Assembly (NCBI RefSeq): GCF_900141755.1
Contig: NZ_LT670844.1
Coordinates: forward strand, 4,216,001-4,280,000
DNA length: 64,000 nucleotides
Reading direction: 5' to 3'
Source of the DNA: Bradyrhizobium lablabi
GTDB taxonomy: Bacteria > Pseudomonadota > Alphaproteobacteria > Rhizobiales > Xanthobacteraceae
Below the pieces are notes generated by a model. It worked only from the letters and a program-made list of their open reading frames with translations. It did not search any database and was not told where the DNA came from. The position numbers were made by a program, and so were the translations under genes. This document shows, one piece after another, positions 56,630 through 64,000 of this stretch; position 1 is the first letter of the stretch, and the number at the start of each line of letters is the position of its first letter.

Positions 56630-57814
56630 ATGCTGTCTCCACCATCTGCCACGTTCCGCGCCCAGTATCAGGCCCTCGTCTCCTCCGGCGCGATCGAGGC
56701 CGATGCGGCGCAGGCGGAGGCCGCCGAGGCGTTGTCCAATCTCGAGCAGCGGCTTGCGAACTACAAGCCGGCGCGCAAGCAGGGCCTGTTGGGCCGGCTG
56801 TTTACCGACAAGAATGGCGGACCGCCGCGCGGTCTCTATGTCTACGGCGAGGTTGGCCGCGGCAAGACCATGCTGATGGATCTGTTTTTCCAGCACAGTC
56901 CGGTCGAGCACAAGCGCCGCGCCCATTTCCACGAATTCATGGCCGAGGTGCATGAGCGGATTTATGCCTTTCGCCAGAATATCGCGCGCGGCGAGATCGC
57001 CGACGGCGATGTGATCGCGCTCACGGCCGGCGCGATCTTCGATGAGGCCTGGCTTTTGTGCTTTGACGAATTTCACGTCACCGACATCGCGGACGCGATG
57101 ATCCTCGGACGGCTGTTCGCAAAATTGTTCGAACTCGGCACCGTGGTGGTGGCGACCTCCAACGTCGCGCCCGAGGATCTCTACAAAGGCGGGTTGAACC
57201 GGGCGTTGTTTCTGCCGTTCATCGCGGAGATCGCCGAGCATATGGACGTGCTGCAGCTCAATGCCCGCACCGATTTCCGGCTGGAAAAACTCGCCGGCGT
57301 AAAGATGTGGCTGGTGCCGGCCGATCGCGCAGCCGATGCCGCGCTCGACAAAGCCTGGGCGAAAATGACCGGCAATGCGCCCTGCAAGCCGCGCGATATT
57401 TCGGTCAAGGGCCGCATTCTGCGCGTGCCGTGTTCGGCCAACGGCGTGGCGCGCTATTCTTTTGCCGAAATCTGCGAAGTACCGCTCGCCGCCTCGGACT
57501 ATTTGCGGCTTGCGCACGACTATCACACCATTCTGATCGACCACATTCCGGTGATGGACTACGACGAGCGCAACGCCGCCAAACGGTTCATCGCGCTGAT
57601 CGACACCCTCTATGACAACGCCGTGAAGCTGATGGCCTCCGCCGCGGCCGATCCGATGTCGTTGTATGTCGCGACCGACGGCAGCGAGGCCAACGAATTC
57701 AAGCGGACCTCGTCGCGGCTGATCGAGATGAGTTCGGAATCCTATTTGGCACTGCCCCACGGCCACAAGGATTCCGCAGCGAGCGGGTCCAGCACGGGGC
57801 TGGTGGAGACGTGA
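56630..57814 (+). CDS. zapE: Cell division ATPase ZapE (AFG1-like)
   Basis: This is a 394-residue AAA-like ATPase with Walker A GEVGRGKT (73-80), Walker B WLLCFDEFHVTD and sensor-like VVVATSNVAPEDLYKGGLNR. ZapE modulates FtsZ ring constriction; AFG1 homologues act in mitochondrial protein quality control. It lies upstream of the TCA-cycle genes on the same strand, separated from them by a family A repeat. Confidence 0.93.
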   Translation: MLSPPSATFRAQYQALVSSGAIEADAAQAEAAEALSNLEQRLANYKPARKQGLLGRLFTDKNGGPPRGLYVYGEVGRGKTMLMDLFFQHSPVEHKRRAHFHEFMAEVHERIYAFRQNIARGEIADGDVIALTAGAIFDEAWLLCFDEFHVTDIADAMILGRLFAKLFELGTVVVATSNVAPEDLYKGGLNRALFLPFIAEIAEHMDVLQLNARTDFRLEKLAGVKMWLVPADRAADAALDKAWAKMTGNAPCKPRDISVKGRILRVPCSANGVARYSFAEICEVPLAASDYLRLAHDYHTILIDHIPVMDYDERNAAKRFIALIDTLYDNAVKLMASAAADPMSLYVATDGSEANEFKRTSSRLIEMSSESYLALPHGHKDSAASGSSTGLVET

Positions 57815-57849
57815 CGGCGCCAGCGGCCGTCATTGCGAGATTTCCCGCC

Positions 57850-57960
57850 GTCATTGCGAGCGGAGCGAAGCAATCCATCGAGCCGAGCAAGCGGTATGGA
57901 TTGCTTCGCGCAGCCTGTCATCGGGCGGCGCTTCGCACCGAGCCGTTGGCTCGCAATGAC
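57850..57960. repeat. Interspersed palindromic repeat, family A
   Basis: GTCATTGCGAGCGGAGCGAAGCAATCC and GGATTGCTTCGCGCAG...GGCTCGCAATGAC oppose each other. An extra partial GTCATTGCGAG lies at 57829. It lies between zapE and mdh. Confidence 0.8.
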
Positions 57961-58084
57961 GGGGGAACGGGCGCGCCCTGGTCGAAATCAAGGCAAGGCC
58001 GACAATTGGGCACGCCGCGACTTGAACGTATCAGGCGAAAGGGATAACCAGCTTTTAAGCTTCTTCTCCACCCTCACTCCTTGA

Positions 58085-59074
<990 letters not shown>

Positions 59075-59126
59075 TCGCGTTCCAAATCCAGCCGCGCTGA
59101 TTTTTTCGGCTTTCAGGGGCAGTTTG

Positions 59127-60323
59127 ATGAATATCCACGAATACCAGGCCAAGGCGCTGCTGCATGAATTCGGCGTGCCGATCTCGAAGGGCGTGCCGGT
59201 GCTGCGGGCGGCCGATTCCGACGCCGCCGCCAAAACGCTTCCCGGCCCGATCTGGGTGGTGAAGAGCCAGATCCACGCCGGCGGCCGCGGCAAGGGCAAG
59301 TTCAAGGAGGCGAGCGCCGGCGGCAAAGGCGGCGTGCGCATCGCCAAGTCGGTCGCCGAGGTCAACCAATTCGCCAAGGAGATGCTGGGCGCAACGCTCG
59401 AGACGGTACAGACCGGGCCGCACGGCAAGCAGGTCAACCGGCTCTATATCGAGGAAGGCTCCGACATCGACAAGGAGTTTTACCTCTCGATCCTGGTCAA
59501 CCGGGAAACCAGCGAAGTCTCCTTCGTGGTCTCGACCGAAGGCGGCGTCAATATCGAGGACGTCGCCCACAACACGCCTGAGAAGATCGTGACCTTCTCG
59601 GTCGATCCGGCGACCGGCATCATGGCGCACCACGGCCGCACCGTTGCCAAGGCGTTGGGCCTGTCAGGCGATCTGGCAAAACAGGCGGAAAAACTGGCGA
59701 CGCAGCTCTATACGGCGTTCGTCGCCAAGGACATGGCGATGCTGGAGATCAACCCGCTGGTGGTGACCAAACAGGGCGATCTGCGCGTGCTCGACGCCAA
59801 GGTGTCGTTCGACGACAACGCGCTGTTTCGCCATCCCGAAGTGGCGGCGCTGCGCGACGAAACCGAGGAAGACGCCAAGGAAATCGAGGCCTCGAAATAC
59901 GATCTCAATTACGTCACCCTCGAAGGCAATATCGGCTGCATGGTCAACGGAGCTGGTTTGGCCATGGCGACGATGGACATCATCAAACTCTACGGCCTGG
60001 CGCCGGCGAACTTCCTCGATGTCGGCGGCGGCGCCGACAGGACCAAGGTTACCGCCGCCTTCAAGATCATCACCGCCGATCCCAATGTGAAGGGTATCCT
60101 GGTCAACATCTTCGGCGGCATCATGAAATGCGATATCATCGCCGAGGGCGTGGTCGCCGCGGTCAAGGAAGTCGGCCTCAAAGTGCCGCTGGTGGTGCGG
60201 CTCGAGGGCACCAATGTCGATGCCGGCAAGAAGATTCTTCGGGAGAGCGGCCTCAACGTGGTGCCGGCCGATAATCTCGACGACGCCGCGCAGAAGATCG
60301 TCAAGGCCGTGAACGGAGGGTAA
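59127..60323 (+). CDS. sucC: Succinyl-CoA synthetase beta subunit
   Basis: This is a 398-residue ADP/GDP-forming succinyl-CoA ligase subunit with an N-terminal ATP-grasp domain ([30 protein letters not shown]) and a C-terminal CoA-ligase domain ([17 protein letters not shown]). The ATG giving MNIHEYQ is chosen over the long upstream open frame, which is an overlap with mdh in another frame. A DUF1579-like gene is inserted between it and sucD. Confidence 0.97.
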   Translation: MNIHEYQAKALLHEFGVPISKGVPVLRAADSDAAAKTLPGPIWVVKSQIHAGGRGKGKFKEASAGGKGGVRIAKSVAEVNQFAKEMLGATLETVQTGPHGKQVNRLYIEEGSDIDKEFYLSILVNRETSEVSFVVSTEGGVNIEDVAHNTPEKIVTFSVDPATGIMAHHGRTVAKALGLSGDLAKQAEKLATQLYTAFVAKDMAMLEINPLVVTKQGDLRVLDAKVSFDDNALFRHPEVAALRDETEEDAKEIEASKYDLNYVTLEGNIGCMVNGAGLAMATMDIIKLYGLAPANFLDVGGGADRTKVTAAFKIITADPNVKGILVNIFGGIMKCDIIAEGVVAAVKEVGLKVPLVVRLEGTNVDAGKKILRESGLNVVPADNLDDAAQKIVKAVNGG

Positions 60324-60327
60324 GCCA

Positions 60328-60807
60328 ATGCCCGAAGACCATCTCGTCGCACCGTCGGCGCTGGAGGCGCATCGCAAGCTCGCGGCCTTCGCGGGCGAAT
60401 GGAATGGCGAAGAGGTGGTATTTCCGTCGCGCTGGAACGCCGGCGGGCCCGCCACCTCGCATGTTGTGGCGCGCATCGACCTCAACGGCTTTTATCTGAT
60501 CCAGGACACCCGCCAGATGCGCGACGGCAAGGAGACCTTCGCCACCCATGGCGTGTTCACCTATGACCGCGAGGATCGGCTCTACAAATTGTACTGGCAC
60601 GATTCGCTCGGCTACTTCCCGCCGTCGCCGGCCTCCGGCGGCTGGAGCGGCAAGACGCTGACGCTCGTCCGCGGCTCGCTGCGCGGCAACGCGCGCCACG
60701 TCTATGAAGTCATCGACGACAACAGCTACGCCATGAAAATCCAGTTCTCGCCCGACGCCGAAGGATGGTCCGACGTGCTCACCGGCGTTTACCGGCGGAT
60801 CAACTGA
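60328..60807 (+). CDS. DUF1579-like conserved protein between sucC and sucD
   Basis: This is a 159-residue soluble protein with a lipocalin/calycin-like beta-rich pattern typical of DUF1579: [54 protein letters not shown] and [24 protein letters not shown]. It starts five bases after the sucC stop; its GGAGGG ribosome site lies in the last sucC codons, so it is translationally coupled to sucC. It contains no CoA-ligase motif. Function unknown; being in the succinyl-CoA synthetase operon may be incidental or may indicate a linked role. Confidence 0.82.
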   Translation: MPEDHLVAPSALEAHRKLAAFAGEWNGEEVVFPSRWNAGGPATSHVVARIDLNGFYLIQDTRQMRDGKETFATHGVFTYDREDRLYKLYWHDSLGYFPPSPASGGWSGKTLTLVRGSLRGNARHVYEVIDDNSYAMKIQFSPDAEGWSDVLTGVYRRIN

Positions 60808-60842
60808 CCCTTATCGACCGTCTCGCGAAAGCAATCCCAACC

Positions 60843-61727
60843 ATGTCCATCCTGATCGGCAAGAACACAAAAGTCATCTGCCAGGGTTTTACCGGCAAGA
60901 ACGGCACCTTTCATTCGGAAGCGGCGATCGCTTACGGCACAAAAATGGTCGGCGGGACGTCGCCGGGCAAAGGCGGCTCGACGCATCTTGGCCTGCCCGT
61001 GTTCGACACCGTTCAGGAGGCAAAGGAAAAGACAGGCGCCGATGCATCCGTGATCTATGTGCCGCCGCCCGGCGCGGCGGACGCGATCTGCGAAGCCATC
61101 GATGCCGAAATTCCTTTGATCGTCTGCATCACCGAAGGCATTCCGGTGCTCGACATGGTGCGCGTAAAACGTTCGCTGTCGGGGTCGAAATCGCGGCTGA
61201 TCGGGCCCAACTGCCCGGGCGTAATGACGGCCGGCGAATGCAAGATAGGCATCATGCCAGCGAATATCTTCAAGCCCGGCAATGTCGGCATCGTCTCGCG
61301 GTCGGGCACGCTGACCTATGAGGCGGTGTTCCAGACCACCCAGGAGGGCCTCGGCCAGACCACCGCGGTCGGCATCGGCGGCGACCCGGTCAAGGGCACC
61401 GAATTCATCGACGTGCTGGAGATGTTTTTGGCCGACCCAAAAACCACCTCGATCGTCATGATCGGCGAGATCGGCGGCTCGGCGGAGGAGGATGCCGCCC
61501 AGTTCCTCAAAGACGAGGCCAAACGCGGCCGCAAGAAGCCGATGGTCGGCTTCATCGCCGGTGTCACCGCTCCTCCCGGCCGCCGCATGGGCCATGCCGG
61601 CGCGATCATCTCCGGCGGCAAGGGCGATGCCGGCTCCAAGACCGCGGCTATGGAATCGGCCGGAATCACGGTCTCCCCGTCGCCCGCGCGGCTCGGACAT
61701 ACCCTTGCCGAAAAATTGAAGTCATAA
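60843..61727 (+). CDS. sucD: Succinyl-CoA synthetase alpha subunit
   Basis: This is a 294-residue subunit with the CoA-binding Rossmann domain ([14 protein letters not shown]) and the phosphohistidine-bearing [17 protein letters not shown] block near the C-terminus; [12 protein letters not shown] is also canonical. It partners with SucC. It starts 35 bases after the DUF1579-like gene. Its own ribosome-binding sequence is weak (GAAAG). Confidence 0.97.
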   Translation: MSILIGKNTKVICQGFTGKNGTFHSEAAIAYGTKMVGGTSPGKGGSTHLGLPVFDTVQEAKEKTGADASVIYVPPPGAADAICEAIDAEIPLIVCITEGIPVLDMVRVKRSLSGSKSRLIGPNCPGVMTAGECKIGIMPANIFKPGNVGIVSRSGTLTYEAVFQTTQEGLGQTTAVGIGGDPVKGTEFIDVLEMFLADPKTTSIVMIGEIGGSAEEDAAQFLKDEAKRGRKKPMVGFIAGVTAPPGRRMGHAGAIISGGKGDAGSKTAAMESAGITVSPSPARLGHTLAEKLKS

Positions 61728-61861
61728 TTCATTCTTTGGTTCTTTTACGGGCGAACATTCACCCTAAATAGGGTAAAAGCCTCTAATGACGCCGTTCCGG
61801 TGCTCGGATCGGCTGTTGCGCCGTCTTCCACGCGCAAACTGACATCACCAGGACGTCAATC

Positions 61862-64000
61862 ATGTCTCGCCAGGACGCGAACGCCGCTTTTGCTCTCTCC
61901 TCGTTTCTCCAGGGCGCCAACGCCACCTACATCGACGAAATCTACGCCCGCTACGAGCAGGACCCTGCTTCCGTCGACCCCGAATGGCAGGAGTTCTTCA
62001 AAAGCCTGAAAGACCCCCCGGCCGACGTCCGCAAGAACGCCGAGGGACCGTCCTGGGGCCGGGACAACTGGCCGCTGGCCCCGCGCGATGAGCTGACCTC
62101 CGCCCTCGACGGCAACTGGCCCGGGGTCGAAAAGGCTGTCAGCACCAAGATCGCGGCCAAGGCGCAGGCCAAGGGCGTCGAGTTGACCGCGGCCGACGTC
62201 CACCAGGCGACCCGCGATTCGGTGCGCGCCCTGATGCTGATCCGCGCCTACCGCATGCGCGGGCATTTCCACGCCAAGCTCGACCCGCTCGGGATCGAGC
62301 CGCCGCGCGACCGCGAGGAGCTCGATCCGCGCTCCTATGGCTTCACTGAGGCCGATTTCGATCGCAAGATCTTCCTCGATCACGTGCTCGGCATGGAATA
62401 TGCGAGCCTGCGCGAGATCGTCGCGATCTGCGAGCGCACCTACTGCCAGACGCTCGGCGTCGAGTTCATGCACATCTCCAATGCCGCGCAAAAAGCCTGG
62501 ATTCAGGAGCGCATCGAGGGCCCGGACAAGGAAATCAGTTTTACGCGTGAGGGCCGGCGCGCGATCCTGACGAAGCTGATCGAAGCGGAAGGCTTTGAGA
62601 AATTTTGCGATCTGAAATTCACCGGCACCAAGCGGTTCGGTCTCGACGGCGCTGAATCGCTGATTCCGGCGCTGGAGCAGATCATCAAGCGTGGCGGCAA
62701 TCTCGGGGTCAAGGAAATCGTGTTGGGCATGCCGCATCGCGGCCGCCTCAACGTGCTGACGCAGGTGATGGGCAAGCCGCACCGCGCGCTGTTTCACGAA
62801 TTCAAGGGCGGCTCGGCCAATCCCGACGCGGTCGAGGGCTCGGGCGACGTCAAATATCATCTCGGCGCCTCGTCGGACCGCGAGTTCGACAACAACCGGA
62901 TCCACCTGTCGCTGACCGCCAATCCGTCGCATCTGGAGATCGTCGATCCCGTGGTGCTCGGCAAAGTCCGCGCCAAGCAGGATCAGCACGGCGATCCGCC
63001 GGACCAGCGCATCTCGGTATTGCCGCTGTTGATGCACGGCGATGCCGCGTTCGCAGGCCAGGGCGTAGTGGCGGAATGCTTCAGCCTGTCTGACTTGAAG
63101 GGCTATCGCACCGGCGGTTCGCTGCATTTCATCGTCAACAACCAGATCGGTTTTACGACGTATCCGCGCTATTCGCGCTCGTCGCCCTATCCGTCGGACG
63201 TGGCGAAGATGATCGACGCGCCGATCTTCCATGTGAACGGCGACGATCCGGAAGCGGTGGTGTTCGCGGCCAAGGTCGCGATCGAATTCCGGCAGAAATT
63301 CCACAAGCCCGTCGTCATCGACATGTTCTGCTACCGCAGGCATGGCCATAACGAGGGCGACGAGCCGGCGTTCACCCAGCCGGTGATGTACAAGAAGATC
63401 GCCTCGCATCCCTCGACGCTGGAGCTCTATTCCAGGCGCCTGATCGCTGAGGGCGTGATGACCGAAGGCGAAGTCGAAAAGGCCAAAGCCGACTGGCGCG
63501 TGCGGCTCGATGCCGAACTCGAGGCCGGCTCGGGCTATAAGCCTAACAAGGCGGACTGGCTCGACGGCAAATGGGCCGGCTTCAAGTCGGCGGACCAGGA
63601 AGAGGACCCTCGGCGCGGCGTCACCGGCGTCGATGTCGCGGTACTCAGGGATATCGGCCGCAAGATTACAAAAGTGCCCGATGGTTTCCGGATTCACCGC
63701 ACCGTGCAGCGGTTTCTGGAAAATCGCGCCAAGGCGATCGACGGCGGCGCCGGCATCGATTGGGCGACCGGCGAGGCCTTGGCGTTCTGTACACTGCTGC
63801 AGGAAGGCCATCATGTTCGCCTTTCGGGACAGGACTCCGAGCGCGGCACCTTCTCGCAGCGCCACTCGGTCCTGATCGACCAGGAAGACGAGAGCCGCTA
63901 CACGCCGTTCAACCATCTCGGCGGCGACCAGGGCCATTACGAGGTCATCAATTCGCTGCTCTCGGAAGAAGCCGTGCTCGGCTTCGAATACGGCTACTCC
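61862..64000 (+). CDS. sucA: 2-Oxoglutarate dehydrogenase E1 component, N-terminal 713 residues
   Basis: This thiamine-diphosphate enzyme decarboxylates 2-oxoglutarate and passes the succinyl group to SucB. Present are the N-terminal E2-binding segment (NATYIDEIYARYEQDP), VLGMPHRGRLNVLTQVMGKP, the ThDP-binding region (HGDAAFAGQGVVAE to NNQIGFTT), CYRRHGHNEGDEP and the beginning of the second domain (HVRLSGQDSERGTFSQRH). The frame is open to the right edge, so the C-terminus is outside the window. The ATG follows an AGGAC sequence. The cluster is expected to continue with sucB and lpd. Confidence 0.96.
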   Translation, partial: MSRQDANAAFALSSFLQGANATYIDEIYARYEQDPASVDPEWQEFFKSLKDPPADVRKNAEGPSWGRDNWPLAPRDELTSALDGNWPGVEKAVSTKIAAKAQAKGVELTAADVHQATRDSVRALMLIRAYRMRGHFHAKLDPLGIEPPRDREELDPRSYGFTEADFDRKIFLDHVLGMEYASLREIVAICERTYCQTLGVEFMHISNAAQKAWIQERIEGPDKEISFTREGRRAILTKLIEAEGFEKFCDLKFTGTKRFGLDGAESLIPALEQIIKRGGNLGVKEIVLGMPHRGRLNVLTQVMGKPHRALFHEFKGGSANPDAVEGSGDVKYHLGASSDREFDNNRIHLSLTANPSHLEIVDPVVLGKVRAKQDQHGDPPDQRISVLPLLMHGDAAFAGQGVVAECFSLSDLKGYRTGGSLHFIVNNQIGFTTYPRYSRSSPYPSDVAKMIDAPIFHVNGDDPEAVVFAAKVAIEFRQKFHKPVVIDMFCYRRHGHNEGDEPAFTQPVMYKKIASHPSTLELYSRRLIAEGVMTEGEVEKAKADWRVRLDAELEAGSGYKPNKADWLDGKWAGFKSADQEEDPRRGVTGVDVAVLRDIGRKITKVPDGFRIHRTVQRFLENRAKAIDGGAGIDWATGEALAFCTLLQEGHHVRLSGQDSERGTFSQRHSVLIDQEDESRYTPFNHLGGDQGHYEVINSLLSEEAVLGFEYGYS

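Noticed and set aside
61856..63937. Long open frame of 693 codons on the minus strand opposite sucA
   Set aside because: It is the antisense shadow of a clearly recognised sucA in GC-rich DNA; its translation has no family resemblance and is Arg/Ala/Asp-rich.

Overview
The window is a GC-rich alphaproteobacterial chromosome segment. Gene content and order (rpsP-rimM-trmD-rplS downstream of ffh, mdh-sucC-sucD-sucA, a ccmABCDG block beside acnA, dapF-mtaB next to ftsY), codon use and many Bradyrhizobiaceae-type interspersed palindromic repeats point to Bradyrhizobium or a very close relative (Rhodopseudomonas/Afipia group). This is inference from family knowledge; no database was consulted. I see no rRNA, tRNA, CRISPR array or prophage.

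Layout. 1-4080: the start of a malonyl-CoA-synthetase-like gene, a divergent short-chain dehydrogenase, a secreted fasciclin-domain protein, and a cytochrome b561-like membrane subunit with a YedY/sulfite-oxidase-fold molybdoprotein. 4093-13780 (all minus): the most coherent accessory unit, a probable quinate/shikimate (or related hydroaromatic acid) catabolic locus. It has an MFS permease, a LysR regulator, a quinate/shikimate dehydrogenase-like protein, a complete branched-chain-type ABC importer (binding protein, two permeases, two ATPases) and a 3-dehydroshikimate dehydratase fused to an HPPD-like module. Uptake, oxidation to 3-dehydroshikimate and dehydration to protocatechuate would all be encoded together. 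14024-26727: leuB, leuD and leuC scattered among asd, a YqhA-family membrane protein, a beta-carbonic anhydrase, a CitE-like CoA lyase, a GT32-like glycosyltransferase, a zincin, small secreted proteins and one frameshifted gene.

27117-32158: the translation and secretion block rplS, trmD, a medium-chain dehydrogenase, rimM, rpsP and ffh. 32547-40417: envelope and metabolic genes (metallo-beta-lactamase-fold hydrolase, SIMPL protein, GyrI-like exported protein), then dapF-mtaB, an RluA-type pseudouridine synthase, and ftsY-yciB. 40565-43694: cytochrome c maturation genes ccmA, ccmB, ccmC, ccmD and ccmG. 43931-54455: acnA, DUF1223 and DUF2794 proteins, a candidate structured non-coding RNA, a GNAT acetyltransferase, a YccA/BAX-inhibitor membrane protein, and a YbbA/YbbP-type ABC transporter divergent from a TesA-type esterase. 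54601-64000: thpR, an IS481-family insertion, zapE, and a TCA-cycle block mdh-sucC-(DUF1579-like)-sucD-sucA, with sucA running off the window.

Intergenic DNA is dominated by about ten families of short palindromic repeats. Two show clear insertion events. A 1,265-bp IS481-type element splits one repeat with a 5-bp target duplication. A 184-bp MITE-like element with 21-bp terminal inverted repeats and a 5-bp duplication splits another, and itself carries a third repeat.
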